From Chryseobacterium lathyri (GTDB lineage Bacteria; Bacteroidota; Bacteroidia; Flavobacteriales; Weeksellaceae), in contig NZ_JAUSSF010000001.1 in the NCBI RefSeq assembly GCF_030812195.1, forward strand, positions 1,736,001-1,800,000: a stretch of DNA of 64,000 nucleotides, in the 5' to 3' direction. A model generated the notes under the pieces. It was not told the origin of the DNA, did no database searches, and was given only the letters and a program-made list of their open reading frames with translations. A program made the translations under genes and the position numbers. Positions 33,163 to 42,777 of this stretch are shown piece after piece (position 1 is the first letter of the stretch; the number at the start of each line of letters is the position of its first letter).

Positions 33163-34845
33163 CTATTTTTTAACAGCCTTTTTTACGGATTTCGTAGGCT
33201 TATTGTTGCCTGAAGATTTTCCTGCGTAGAAATTGGTATAGGCATATTCTGCAGCCTTTTGAAGATCTATAACCCCTCCGGCCTGAGAATATTCAGGAAA
33301 TTTATTGTCTACATTTGAATTGCTGCTTTTTACAAGTGCTTCAATGACTTGATGCGGCTTCAGATTAGGCATATAAGCTAGCAATACAGCTGCAGCCCCG
33401 GCTACTACAGGTGATGCCATGGAAGTTCCCTGAAGATATTTATATTCGTTTTTAGGAACTGTAGAGTAAATTTCTTCGCCCGGCGCAAAAACATTTACCA
33501 TTTTCTTATTGTAGTTAGAGAAACTAGCTCTAAGCTCGTTATTTCTGTTGGTACTCGCTCCTACAACTAATACGTTATTCACAAACGGTTTTTCATCTGC
33601 AACATTTTTAAAGTTAGTAGGGAAAGCCAGGTGCTCGGCAACATCTTCGTTTTCATTACCCGCTGCTTTTACTAAAAGCACTCCTTTGTCCTCAGCATAT
33701 TTAAAAGCATCCCATACTACATTTTTACCCGGTGAAACAGGCTTTCCGAAGCTCATATTTAATACTTGAGCTCCATTATCCACTGCATATCTGATTGCAT
33801 TTGCAACATCCTTATCTCTTTCGTCTCCGTTTGGAACGGTTCTTACGGACATGATTTTAGCCACTTTGGAAGCTATACCATATTGTATTTCTTTGCCTTG
33901 AGGAAGACCGGCAATAATCCCGGCAACGTGCGTTCCATGCTCTGCATCTGGACCTTCGTAGTTATTATTTCCATAGTTTTTCTCAGAATAATCATCATAA
34001 TTATCGCCTACAATTTCTTTTCTAGGATCATAGCTGAGATCGTATTGCTTAGACTGTGGCGTAAAATGATCCATAGCCTCTTTCATCTGTTCTTTCATCA
34101 GTTTTTCGAAATCCGCAGGAGATTTTCCTTTGAATTCAGGGCTTTGAGAAACTTGAGCTAAAACATTAAGAGCGATAGCATCTTTCTGATCTGTAGGAGG
34201 CTTGATTCCCTGCAAAGTTTCTGCAGTAACGGGCTTACCTCCCAACAATTTCACCATGTTTGGAATGATACTATTGATCATGGTGTAGGTCTGTAAACCT
34301 TGCTTTGCCTCCATACTCTTTTTGTTGAAGAGTTCTTTAGACTTCATATACATGGCAAACTCTTCGGGCATTTTCGCCTGGTTTGCTTTATTTTTTGCAG
34401 AATCATCACCTTCGAAAACAGTTTGATACTTGGCAACGACTCTTGTTACCTCCATATTGTCGATATCAATGTTGCCATTTTTTCCGCCGATAAAGTTCCA
34501 GCCGTGTATGTCATCAATATATCCGTTTCCGTCATCATCTTTTCCGTTTCCGGGAACTTCATTAGGATTAGACCATACATTTTTTACAAGACCCGGGTGA
34601 TCAACCTGAACACCGCTGTCTAAAACTCCTACAACAACAGTTTTTGGCTTAAGGCCTTTGGATTCTAAATATTTATAAGCGTTTGCCGTATTTACTCCGT
34701 ATACTTTTGTTGCAGAAAAATCTTTATGATACCAAGTCATCAGATCTTTATCTTCTTTTGGGTCAATACTCTTAGCCTGTGCTTCCTGAGCGTAAGAGAA
34801 ACTAAAGCCTGCCAGAAAAACAGCAGCTAATAATACCTTTTTCAT
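33163..34845 (-). CDS. Secreted S8 (subtilisin-like) serine protease with large insertion
   Basis: A 560-residue protease. The start is the ATG at 34845, giving the signal peptide MKKVLLAAVFLAGFSFSYAQ; an upstream in-frame Met adds 28 charged residues and is unlikely. The catalytic triad is complete: D76 in VVGVLDSGVQVDH, H303 in EHGTHVAGIIAG, and Ser in LQGTSMASPVVAGAAA; the oxyanion Asn is in VKAAGNENED. About 227 residues separate Asp and His, against about 30 in subtilisin, because of a helical, charged insertion. It ends with a basic tail (GNNKPTKSVKKAVKK), and has no type IX secretion C-terminal domain that I can recognise. It is last in the lepB-wbqC gene run. Confidence 0.92.
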   Translation of the reverse strand: MKKVLLAAVFLAGFSFSYAQEAQAKSIDPKEDKDLMTWYHKDFSATKVYGVNTANAYKYLESKGLKPKTVVVGVLDSGVQVDHPGLVKNVWSNPNEVPGNGKDDDGNGYIDDIHGWNFIGGKNGNIDIDNMEVTRVVAKYQTVFEGDDSAKNKANQAKMPEEFAMYMKSKELFNKKSMEAKQGLQTYTMINSIIPNMVKLLGGKPVTAETLQGIKPPTDQKDAIALNVLAQVSQSPEFKGKSPADFEKLMKEQMKEAMDHFTPQSKQYDLSYDPRKEIVGDNYDDYSEKNYGNNNYEGPDAEHGTHVAGIIAGLPQGKEIQYGIASKVAKIMSVRTVPNGDERDKDVANAIRYAVDNGAQVLNMSFGKPVSPGKNVVWDAFKYAEDKGVLLVKAAGNENEDVAEHLAFPTNFKNVADEKPFVNNVLVVGASTNRNNELRASFSNYNKKMVNVFAPGEEIYSTVPKNEYKYLQGTSMASPVVAGAAAVLLAYMPNLKPHQVIEALVKSSNSNVDNKFPEYSQAGGVIDLQKAAEYAYTNFYAGKSSGNNKPTKSVKKAVKK

Positions 34846-34930
34846 ATGTTGATATTTATTTTTTCTAAAGTCATATGCAATCGCCATTTCATTGGTTATC
34901 TTGATAGAATTTATTAACAGCGATTTCATA

Positions 34931-35548
34931 TTAGTATGATTGTTTAATATTTTTTATATAAGTCAGAGATTCAGGGCCTTTGTTACAAATAAGATCCAAA
35001 ACCGATAAATCTTCTAAAAAACCCAATTTATCAGAGAAGGTCTGGTAATATTCTTCCATCTTAAATTCTGAAGGAAGCTTCGCAGAAAATTTCTCTCTGA
35101 AATTAATATTTTCAGGGTTTTTGATATATTCTTCATTCAAAGACTGTGCCTTTTCTGTTTTAAGGATTTGCTGTATAACTTCTAATCCTTTCAGGTTAAA
35201 ATCCAAAAGAAATTTCTCTTTCAGATCATATATTTTCCTGAATTTATCTTCATAATATTCAAAATAAGGCGAACTCTGATATGCTGTTTTGATAGATTTC
35301 CAGTGCAGATTTCTCCAGTCTTCCCTATAAGAGATCTCAATGTCTTTAAATTCTCTTTTCCCATTATGATTGATTGGAATTATTAAGGAAAGCTTCCCGT
35401 TTGCCCCATAAATATTGGTTCTGTTTCTGTAGGTCTGTTTCGGAAAATTTTCAAACTGTTCAAATATAATCTTATTTTCAGGATTTAAAAACACTGAAAA
35501 CCATGAAATCGGGGGCATATAAAATACCGGTAATAATATATTTTGCAT
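34931..35548 (-). CDS. WbqC-family protein
   Basis: A 205-residue protein starting MQNILLPVFYMPPISWFSVF with the family segments NRTNIYGANGKLSLIIPI and WRNLHWKSIKTAYQSSPYFEYY. WbqC proteins are found in polysaccharide clusters and in a conserved place after signal peptidase genes in Flavobacteriia; their activity is not firmly known. The gene begins 4 bases after the degenerate S26 gene and is part of the parA...lepB-wbqC run. Confidence 0.9.
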   Translation of the reverse strand: MQNILLPVFYMPPISWFSVFLNPENKIIFEQFENFPKQTYRNRTNIYGANGKLSLIIPINHNGKREFKDIEISYREDWRNLHWKSIKTAYQSSPYFEYYEDKFRKIYDLKEKFLLDFNLKGLEVIQQILKTEKAQSLNEEYIKNPENINFREKFSAKLPSEFKMEEYYQTFSDKLGFLEDLSVLDLICNKGPESLTYIKNIKQSY

Positions 35549-35552
35549 ATTT

Positions 35553-36227
35553 TTAATTTTTTGGATAAATAACTCTTCCTTTTATTTCTTCTTCATTTAT
35601 TAACCCTGTATACCGGGAATCTAAACTGGCATTCCGGTTATCACCAAGAAAAAAAACTTTTCCTTTCGGAATAATTATAGGGCCAAAATTATCAGCAGTC
35701 CAATCTTTACCATATGCTTTGAAGATATCATGATCCGGGCCGGTATTGATAAATCTTTCATGAAAAAAATTATTATCAAGCTCGTTTTTGCTTAAATTGG
35801 TCACGAAATGATTTTGATCAAATGGAAAAAAGTCATTTTCTGAAAATCCTTTCATCATTAATTCATTTACAAAAGCCCGATCTATTTTATAGGAATGTTT
35901 CAGGTTTAAATGAGCATCTACTGCAATGTCATTAACATACAATTCTCCATTTTTAATCTGGACCTTATCTTTATACACTCCTACCAGCCGCTGTATATAC
36001 ATTCCTTTACCATGAATATTGTCCTGATAATAGATCAACAATTTATTTTTATCATAAGGCAGGATATTAGTGATCACAACAAATGATCTTTTTTTGACCG
36101 TCGGTTCACTTCCGGCTTCGGGTACAAAAGCATATTGCAAAACTCCTGTGAGTTTTGCAATAATGAAAAGAGTTACAATGACACTTCCTGTAAGAAGTAT
36201 TGTATTAAATATTTTATTTTTAAACAC
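35553..36227 (-). CDS. Degenerate S26 (signal peptidase I-like) protein lacking the catalytic Lys
   Basis: I place the start at the GTG at 36227, which shares one base with the lepB stop (TAGTG) and gives 224 residues with an N-terminal anchor (NTILLTGSVIVTLFIIAKL). The C-terminal S26 motif GDNRNASLDSRYTGLI is well kept. The Ser box reads EAGSEPTVKKR, with S40 present but the following Met of GSMxPT lost and GD replaced. The Lys box YVKR of lepB is YIQR (Q79), so the general base is missing. The protein is therefore probably not an active signal peptidase. It is a tandem paralogue of the lepB product. A role as a partner or a binding protein is possible. Confidence 0.82.
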   Translation of the reverse strand: MFKNKIFNTILLTGSVIVTLFIIAKLTGVLQYAFVPEAGSEPTVKKRSFVVITNILPYDKNKLLIYYQDNIHGKGMYIQRLVGVYKDKVQIKNGELYVNDIAVDAHLNLKHSYKIDRAFVNELMMKGFSENDFFPFDQNHFVTNLSKNELDNNFFHERFINTGPDHDIFKAYGKDWTADNFGPIIIPKGKVFFLGDNRNASLDSRYTGLINEEEIKGRVIYPKN

Positions 36228-37867
36228 TATTCTTCTGTATTTTTCTTTCTGAACAATTTCATGAAATACTCCCATCCAAAGAAAAGGATAAGAATCATTG
36301 CAGCGATCCACCAGTAAGAAGTTTTATTGGCTTCACCGGTGTTTGTTGCTTTAAACATTCTGTCCCAACGAACCTTGAATGGAGCCTGGTAGGAAGAACT
36401 ACTGTCTGAGAAAGCACCCTGAAGGCTCATCCATGTGAACATTGGTTTTCCAACAATATTTTCTTCCGGAACGAAACCAAAGAACCTTGCATCTAGGGAA
36501 GCGTCTCTGTTGTCACCTACCATCATGTAATAATCCTGTTTAATGGTATACTGGGTTGTTTCTTTCCCATTGATAAAAATTTTCCCGTTTTTATTTTCCA
36601 GACTGTTATGTTCGTATTCAGAAATAATCCATTTGTATTCTGGCAGGGTTTCCTGATTCAGTGTTACCACATCTCCTTTTTTAGGAATTTTCAAAGGACC
36701 ATACCAATCCTGGTTCCAAGGTTTGTTAACCGGGAAAATGGATTGTGTGGTATCTATTTTCTTTGCAACTTCATCTTTGTATGCAATTGCGGCATATCCT
36801 TTAGGATTGACATCTTCTTTCATATCAATTACCTGAGGAAGCTGCTTAATTTCTTGCGCTATTCTATCTGTAAGTCCTTGAAAACCATAAAGAAACCCTT
36901 CATTAGTTTGCTGTTCCTGTACAGGTAAAAATCCATACATCTTATACAACGCAGGAATATCCAACTGACTTCCTGTACTTACAACATATTTGTGCTGTAC
37001 TTCCTGGTCTCCTAAAACCATCTCAGGCTTTCCATTCACGAAAAGTCTTCCACCTCTCATTTCAAAGGTATCTCCGGCAACGGCTACACATCTTTTAACG
37101 TATGGATCTTTTCTGTCGATCGCTGTATGCACGGAATCACGAGGATAGTTGAAAACAACTACATCATTTTTCTGAGGCTTATTGAACTGGAAAATTCTTG
37201 TATAAGGAAGTTTTATGCCATCAACATATGATTTGGGATCATCTTTTGGATTTCCTTTCTGTCCTGTATCCATAATGGTCCCCTGAAGGAATGGTATCGC
37301 TACAGGGCGCATCGGCATTCTGTATCCATAGCTCCATTTGTTCACGAAAAGGAAATCACCTACTAAAAGTGTTCTTTCCATAGATCCTGTAGGAATCCCG
37401 AACGGCTGCGTTACAAAAACGTGAATAATGGTTGCAAAAACAACCGCAAAAGTGATGGACCCCAGGAAGGTATCTTTCTTTTTTTCATTTTTCTCTTCAT
37501 CTGTAAGAAACAGGTCATCAGCATTTTCATCTTCTATTTCTACATCTTTAGAATAGTTCACTGTAGCCATATAGATAAAAGGCAGGATTACTGTAAGCAA
37601 TTGGTGCTGAAAAAGAGTTTTCCCAAACTTTTTCATTAAATAAATATGGAAAACAGACATCATAATAGGTCCCACTATTGGAAGATAGGACAGGATAGCC
37701 CACCATTTCGGGTGTTTTGTTTCTTTTAATATAATGAAGTAATTATAGAAAGGTATAAATGCCAATAATGGATTATACCCCATTTTTTTGAACAGCTTCC
37801 AAGTGGAAATCCCCATCAATACAGACAAAATGAGAACGTATACTGTATAAGTTAAAAAATAATTCAT
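36227..37867 (-). CDS. lepB: Signal peptidase I
   Basis: A 546-residue enzyme, long as usual for Bacteroidota. The N-terminus has several membrane helices (YVLILSVLMGISTWKLF; AILSYLPIVGPIMMSVF; LLTVILPFIYM; SITFAVVFATIIHVFV). The catalytic boxes are complete: S162 in IPTGSMERTLLVGDFLFV, K258 in DPYVKRCVAVAGDTFEM, and GDNRDASLDARFFG. Between the Lys box and the last box lies a large insertion (about 190 residues). It removes signal peptides of Sec substrates at the inner membrane. It is followed without gap by a catalytically impaired paralogue and by wbqC. Confidence 0.96.
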   Translation of the reverse strand: MNYFLTYTVYVLILSVLMGISTWKLFKKMGYNPLLAFIPFYNYFIILKETKHPKWWAILSYLPIVGPIMMSVFHIYLMKKFGKTLFQHQLLTVILPFIYMATVNYSKDVEIEDENADDLFLTDEEKNEKKKDTFLGSITFAVVFATIIHVFVTQPFGIPTGSMERTLLVGDFLFVNKWSYGYRMPMRPVAIPFLQGTIMDTGQKGNPKDDPKSYVDGIKLPYTRIFQFNKPQKNDVVVFNYPRDSVHTAIDRKDPYVKRCVAVAGDTFEMRGGRLFVNGKPEMVLGDQEVQHKYVVSTGSQLDIPALYKMYGFLPVQEQQTNEGFLYGFQGLTDRIAQEIKQLPQVIDMKEDVNPKGYAAIAYKDEVAKKIDTTQSIFPVNKPWNQDWYGPLKIPKKGDVVTLNQETLPEYKWIISEYEHNSLENKNGKIFINGKETTQYTIKQDYYMMVGDNRDASLDARFFGFVPEENIVGKPMFTWMSLQGAFSDSSSSYQAPFKVRWDRMFKATNTGEANKTSYWWIAAMILILFFGWEYFMKLFRKKNTEE

Positions 37868-38002
37868 AGTTTTTTTGTGCCTATTCTAAGTAGATAAATG
37901 ATAAATGATGAGTAATAAATGATCACAGCGTTCTGCTATTTATAATTTACTATTCATCATTCCTTATTTTATTGGTATGCAATTTAAAGAATTTGTTACA
38001 AA

Positions 38003-38704
38003 TTAAAGTCCTAAAACATCTTTCATGGTGAAGTTTCCTTTTTTATCTTTAATCCATTCCGCAGCAACTACAGCTCCGAGTGCGAACCCGTTTCTGTTGA
38101 AGGCTGTATGTTTTATTTCAATTTCGTCAACTTCGCTTTTGTAATATACGCTGTGGGTACCCGGAACCTCATCTTCACGGATTGCAAAGATACCCAGTTC
38201 CTGGCCTTGGGTTTCTTCCAGTTTCCAGGCGTTAAATTTAGGATTACTTCTGATGATGCCTTCAGCAATTGAAATTGCCGTTCCGCTTGGGGCATCTTTT
38301 TTGTGGATATGGTGAATTTCTTCCAGCTGGCAGGAATATTCATCTACATTTTTCATGATATCAGCTACTTTTTCGTTGAGGGCAAAAAATAAATTCACGC
38401 CTAAGCTAAAATTGGACCCATATAAGAATGCGCTATCGTTGTCTACAGCTATTTTTTCAATTTCTTCTTTCTTTTCCAGCCAACCTGTCGTACCGCAGAT
38501 TACCGGAACTTTATTTTCAAGACAGGCTTTGATATTATGATATGCCGCTTCGGGTAATGAAAATTCGATGGCTACGTCCGGATTATTAAGATTTTCAGCT
38601 GTTGGAGTTTCTTTGAGGCGGGCCACTATTTCATGACCTCTCTTCTGTGCAATCTCATCAATGATCTTCCCCATTTTACCGTATCCAACTAATGCTATTC
38701 TCAT
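38003..38704 (-). CDS. dapB: 4-hydroxy-tetrahydrodipicolinate reductase
   Basis: A 233-residue reductase in the diaminopimelate/lysine pathway. The NAD(P)H-binding start is MRIALVGYGKMGKIIDEIA, the active-site motif is EEIHHIHKKDAPSGTA with the catalytic His and Lys, and the C-terminal HTAFNRNGFALGAVVAAEW is conserved. Short variants like this are normal in Bacteroidota. It lies between DUF5683 and lepB in a conserved gene run on the minus strand. Confidence 0.96.
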   Translation of the reverse strand: MRIALVGYGKMGKIIDEIAQKRGHEIVARLKETPTAENLNNPDVAIEFSLPEAAYHNIKACLENKVPVICGTTGWLEKKEEIEKIAVDNDSAFLYGSNFSLGVNLFFALNEKVADIMKNVDEYSCQLEEIHHIHKKDAPSGTAISIAEGIIRSNPKFNAWKLEETQGQELGIFAIREDEVPGTHSVYYKSEVDEIEIKHTAFNRNGFALGAVVAAEWIKDKKGNFTMKDVLGL

Positions 38705-38769
38705 GATATCTTATTTATTATGATCTCCATGAACTTTACAATTCAAAAGAGCGTTATTCAAAATTATAT

Positions 38770-39426
38770 TTAAAATCTATAGCTTAAACTTAAGCCTGTT
38801 TTTGGGTTTGAAAATCCATACTGATCCTGAATTACCGTAGGATTAAAACTAAGATCCGGATCGTGACGGCTTTCGTAAAGATGCGCATCTACCACGGCAT
38901 CTACAATGTTCAGAATGTAAATCAGACCTGTGATGGCGATAGCGTAATCTCTTTGTCTTTTATATCTGTCCTGAGCATTTCCAAAAGCTCTTTTATCAAG
39001 CCATGGATGACTGTCTACAAATTCATTAGGTGTTCCGTTAAGCTTAGCTATATAATATTCCCGGTATTTTTTGTACTGGTTATTACTCCAGATTGTATAT
39101 CCTATACCGGCTCCTACGGCTCCCCAGACAATAGGGATTTTGATGTATTTTTTATTATAATACTGTCCTAGTCCAGGAAGAACTGCAGAATACAGTCCGG
39201 CTCTTGTAGGATTCAGTTTAATCGTTTTCTTTGTAGGTCCGTTTGCGTTCTCAAGATCCTCAATGATCTTGGCTTCTGTTTTTACGGTTCTTGTGGGTTT
39301 TACAGTTTGAGTTACAACCACACTGTCTTTCGGAAGAGGGTCTACACGAACTGTGTCGCTGGGAGTCACCTGCGAGTAAGCGAAAGCAAAAATGCCCAAA
39401 AAGAATGTGAAAAATAATTTCTTCAT
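38770..39426 (-). CDS. DUF5683 family membrane protein
   Basis: A 218-residue protein with signal peptide MKKLFFTFFLGIFAFAYSQ. The DUF5683 core is the segment NPTRAGLYSAVLPGLGQYYNKKYIKIPIVWGAVGAGIGYTIW, followed by YKKYREYYIAKLNG and a C-terminal helix-containing DYAIAITGLIYILNIVDAVVDAHLY. It starts one base after the parB stop codon, a linkage that is conserved in Flavobacteriia. The function of the family is unknown; the location suggests an envelope protein. Confidence 0.92.
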   Translation of the reverse strand: MKKLFFTFFLGIFAFAYSQVTPSDTVRVDPLPKDSVVVTQTVKPTRTVKTEAKIIEDLENANGPTKKTIKLNPTRAGLYSAVLPGLGQYYNKKYIKIPIVWGAVGAGIGYTIWSNNQYKKYREYYIAKLNGTPNEFVDSHPWLDKRAFGNAQDRYKRQRDYAIAITGLIYILNIVDAVVDAHLYESRHDPDLSFNPTVIQDQYGFSNPKTGLSLSYRF

Positions 39427-40317
39427 TTATTTAATATGAGATAAAATATACTCCAGTTCTTCTTCATTTTTGAAGTCCAGGAGAATTTTACCTTTTTTTC
39501 CGTTTCCGGAGGTTTTGATTTCTACTTTTACATCCAAAATATCGGCGATTGTCTTCTGTGCTCTTTTATAATTGTTGGAAAGCTCAGTATTGACTTTTTT
39601 CGCTGCAGGTGATTTAGGGTTTTTCAATGCGGTAGCAGCCTGTTCAGCCTGACGTACATTGAGTTTTTCTTTAATGATCAGATCAAATAAAATTTGCTGA
39701 TGTTCTTCACTTTCAAGGCTGATGATCGCTCTTCCGTGTCCTGCAGAGATTTCTCCGCTTCTGATCGCATTCTGAATATCAGGATTCAATCTTAGAAGTC
39801 TGATGGAATTGGTAATGGTACTTCTGTCCTTTCCTACTCTCTGGCTCAGGTTTTCCTGGGTAAGACCGATTTCATCCAAAAGTCTCTGATAGGTCAAAGC
39901 GATCTCAATCGCATCAAGATCTTCCCTCTGGATATTTTCAACAAGAGCCATTTCCAGAAGCTCCTGATCATTTACCAAACGGATATAGGCAGGAACGGTC
40001 GGAAGTCCGGCAATTTTACTTGCACGGTAACGTCTTTCCCCTGATATGATTTCGAATTTTTCTCCGTCTTTCCTTAAAGTAATCGGCTGAATCACTCCTA
40101 AGTTTTTAATTGACAGGGCAAGTTCGTTTAATGCTTTTTCATCAAAATAAGTTCTCGGCTGGGTCGGATTCGGATAAATATCTTCAAGGGCAACCTCTAC
40201 GATATTCCCCACAAACTTATCTGCTCCTTCATCGGTAGCGGAGTTGATACTCGCTTTGGACTCTGCGCTCAAAATAGCGCCCAAACCACGTCCCATAGCT
40301 CTTTTTTTGTCCTTCAT
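39427..40317 (-). CDS. parB: Chromosome-partitioning protein ParB
   Basis: A 296-residue CTPase/DNA-binding protein. The N-terminal CTP-binding domain holds EVALEDIYPNPTQPRTYFD and KFEIISGERRYRASKIAG (GERRxRA is the hallmark). The helix-turn-helix part is LTQENLSQRVGKDRSTITNSIRLLRL followed by GHGRAIISLES. The C-terminus dimerises. It works with ParA to move origin regions apart. No match to the usual parS palindrome (TGTTTCACGTGAAACA type) was seen in or near the gene. Confidence 0.96.
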   Translation of the reverse strand: MKDKKRAMGRGLGAILSAESKASINSATDEGADKFVGNIVEVALEDIYPNPTQPRTYFDEKALNELALSIKNLGVIQPITLRKDGEKFEIISGERRYRASKIAGLPTVPAYIRLVNDQELLEMALVENIQREDLDAIEIALTYQRLLDEIGLTQENLSQRVGKDRSTITNSIRLLRLNPDIQNAIRSGEISAGHGRAIISLESEEHQQILFDLIIKEKLNVRQAEQAATALKNPKSPAAKKVNTELSNNYKRAQKTIADILDVKVEIKTSGNGKKGKILLDFKNEEELEYILSHIK

Positions 40318-40433
40318 AAATATATTTGATAATGATGGCTTAAATTCTAAGTTACAAATGGATAATCAGCCATTCAATTGATAACAATCGGTTTTGACTA
40401 TTTCACCATTGATGTATTGACTATTTACTGCTA

Positions 40434-41207
40434 TTAATTTTTTACTAAATTTTCATTTTTCAGCAAAACTTCTTCTGCCAGCTGAATGTATTGGATAGCA
40501 CCTTTACTTTCTGCATCATAATTGAGGATACTTTCTCCAAAACTTGGCGCTTCACTCAATCTTACGTTCCTGCTGATGATCGTTTCAAAAACCATGTCAG
40601 GAAAATGTGAATTCACTTCTTCAACAACCTGATTGGATAATCTTAATCTGCTGTCGTACATCGTAAGAAGAAGGCCTTCAATACCAAGATCTTTATTATG
40701 GATCTTCTGTACATTTTTAATAGTGTTCAAAAGTTTACCCAGTCCTTCCAATGCAAAATATTCGCACTGAATCGGAATGATCACAGAATCTGCTGCAGTA
40801 AGGGCATTAACTGTAATAAGTCCTAAACTCGGCGCGCAGTCTATAATGATATAATCATAATCATTTCTCACTTCTGCCAATGCTTTTTTCAGCATATACT
40901 CACGGCTTTCTTTATCCACGAGCTCAATTTCCGCTGCCACCAGGTCAATATGTGATGGAATAATATCCAGATTAGGAGAAGCAGTCCTTTTGATACAAGT
41001 TCTTGTATCTGCACTGTGCTCCAATAGGTTATATGTAGAGTACTGAACATCTTCCACACCAAGCCCTGAGGTTGCATTAGCCTGTGGATCAGCATCAATG
41101 ATCAATATTCTTTTTTCCAATACCCCTAATGCTGCCGCCAGATTTACAGCTGTGGTAGTTTTTCCTACTCCTCCTTTTTGATTAGCGATACCTATGATTT
41201 TTGCCAT
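40434..41207 (-). CDS. parA: Chromosome-partitioning ATPase ParA (Soj)
   Basis: A 257-residue ATPase. The start is the ATG at 41207 (MAKIIGIANQKGGVGKTTT); the frame is open for seven more codons upstream. The deviant Walker A motif KGGVGKTT with both lysines is at residues 11-18, Walker A' is ILIIDADPQANATSGLG and Walker B is YIIIDCAPSLGLIT. No N-terminal DNA-binding domain, so it is a type Ib/Soj protein. It is separated from parB by 116 bases and heads the conserved run parA-parB-DUF5683-dapB-lepB. Confidence 0.96.
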   Translation of the reverse strand: MAKIIGIANQKGGVGKTTTAVNLAAALGVLEKRILIIDADPQANATSGLGVEDVQYSTYNLLEHSADTRTCIKRTASPNLDIIPSHIDLVAAEIELVDKESREYMLKKALAEVRNDYDYIIIDCAPSLGLITVNALTAADSVIIPIQCEYFALEGLGKLLNTIKNVQKIHNKDLGIEGLLLTMYDSRLRLSNQVVEEVNSHFPDMVFETIISRNVRLSEAPSFGESILNYDAESKGAIQYIQLAEEVLLKNENLVKN

Positions 41208-41375
41208 TATTAGAACTTTAGATTTCAAAAATACACTTTTTTCTTTGCTCTGTATGAATGGCGAAATTCAAAATTGAGTTAAAGTATTGTTAATAAACAG
41301 TTTAACAATTAAAAAAATTATCCACAAAAAAAATTCTTTGTGGATAACTATTTTAAGATTTGTTTTTTATATCAA

Positions 41376-42215
41376 TTATTCAAAGTTCATTGTGATTGGA
41401 AATTTGAAATAACTTCTCACAGCTTCACCTTGTTTATTTTTAGCAGGCTTCCATAATCCCTTAACATTTTTAATGGTTCTGATGGCTTCATTATTAAATT
41501 CAACATCCTTACCATTCGCCTTTAATCCGGAAATTGTTCCGTCTTTTTCTACGATAAAGGTTACCACTGTTTTCATAGTGTCTCCATTGCCTACAAATCC
41601 CGAACCGTCAAAATTGTTAATGACTTTATTTCTGAATGAATCAATTCCTCCGGTAAATATGGCTTCAGAAGCAAGTTCATCACCGCTTGCAATATGATTG
41701 TCAGAAACTTTTTCCGGCGGTGTAGGCAGGATGTAAGGTACTGCCGGTCCTGTTCCTGCCTGAGGAGGCACAGGATGATAGTTTGTTGTTGCAATTATTC
41801 CATCCTTATTATTTTCCGGTCCTGCAACAGCACCTTCAATTTTTTCTATAACTTTTTCGTTAGTAACATTTGCTTTTGGCTCACCCAAGCTCGCATCATA
41901 AGTTTTAACTTTTTCTGGCGGATTTTCTGGCTTTTGGATTTGTACTGGCGGATTTTCTTTTGGCGGATCATTAGGTATTATATCAATCGGACGATAAATC
42001 GGTTCATTTATAATAACCTTTTCTGTTGTTTCAAATGCAGAAACTACAAACGGCGTCACTGAAATTGCAGCCAATAAACTTACACCCACAAAAAGCGCTT
42101 TGGTTAGTAATCTATCTGATTCATTTCTTAATACATAGGCACCGTATTCTTTGTTGCGGTGCTCAAAAAGAACTTCGTTAAAACGAAATTCCTGATTTTG
42201 GTTTAGGTGTTTCAT
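41376..42215 (-). CDS. TonB-family energy-transducing protein
   Basis: A 279-residue protein starting at the ATG at 42215 (MKHLNQNQEFRFNEVLFEHRNKEYGAYVLR). The last part of that segment (NKEYGAYxLR) is typical for Bacteroidota TonB proteins. One membrane helix (LLTKALFVGVSLLAAISVTPFVV) is followed by a Pro-rich periplasmic linker (DPPKENPPVQIQKPENPPEK). The C-terminal TonB domain covers about 190-279 (VVTFIVEKDGTISGLKANGKD; AIRTIKNVKGLWKPAKNKQGE). It transfers energy from ExbB/ExbD to outer-membrane receptors. No exbBD genes are in the window. Confidence 0.92.
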   Translation of the reverse strand: MKHLNQNQEFRFNEVLFEHRNKEYGAYVLRNESDRLLTKALFVGVSLLAAISVTPFVVSAFETTEKVIINEPIYRPIDIIPNDPPKENPPVQIQKPENPPEKVKTYDASLGEPKANVTNEKVIEKIEGAVAGPENNKDGIIATTNYHPVPPQAGTGPAVPYILPTPPEKVSDNHIASGDELASEAIFTGGIDSFRNKVINNFDGSGFVGNGDTMKTVVTFIVEKDGTISGLKANGKDVEFNNEAIRTIKNVKGLWKPAKNKQGEAVRSYFKFPITMNFE

Positions 42216-42218
42216 CAC

Positions 42219-42777
42219 TATTAAATATTTAAACTGTTAAAATCAGTGATTATTAGTTTTGTATGTTCTTATCGATAAGTATTGTTTCAATATCAAAACA
42301 TCTGCCAAAATTTTATCAAAACATCAATATTTTAAAAAACATTATAACAATATGTAAATTTTAACATTCTAATAAGTCGAAAATTTTCAAAATCTGATTG
42401 TAATTCATTTCATTATCCGCAAAAAAACATGCAGTATTTACAAAATACATATCATAAAATTTAAAACAGCAAAAACCACATTGGAAAACGGAAGAAAATT
42501 TGAAAAATCAATTGAAATACTAAAATATACTTGTACACAAAAAAAGAAGCACTGAAAACCAGAAAAGCAACAATTTAAAAAAACTTGAACGGCCAGCTTT
42601 ACTTATACGCAAAAACAAAATTCTATTAATAGCAGCAATGTCAACCTGTTAAAGTTCAATTTTTTATAAACGACATTAAAAAAAGTTACAAATTGATAAT
42701 CAATTGGTTATATTTATTTTTTTTTAACATTAGTTTAACATTTTTTTTTATCTTTGCTTTTCGTCAAATAACTAAGG
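42219..42777. other. 559-base intergenic region, no gene seen
   Basis: Very AT-rich, with many A and T runs and stop codons in every frame. It holds the promoters of the divergent TonB-family and FkbM genes. The only element I can point to is the -7 box at 42749-42756. No repeats, hairpins with T tracts or tRNA were found. Confidence 0.6.
42749..42756 (+). promoter_or_regulatory. Bacteroidota -7 box (TATCTTTG) of the glycan genes
   Basis: TATCTTTG, 21 bases before the ATG of the FkbM methyltransferase gene, after a T-rich stretch; the -33 element is unclear. Confidence 0.6.

Noticed and set aside
33766..34161. 131-codon + strand frame inside the subtilisin-like gene
   Set aside because: Antisense to a protease with a complete catalytic triad and no signs of independent start or family.
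42219..42777. AT-rich region next to parAB as a replication origin or parS cluster
   Set aside because: No DnaA-box cluster and no parS-like palindrome could be found by eye.
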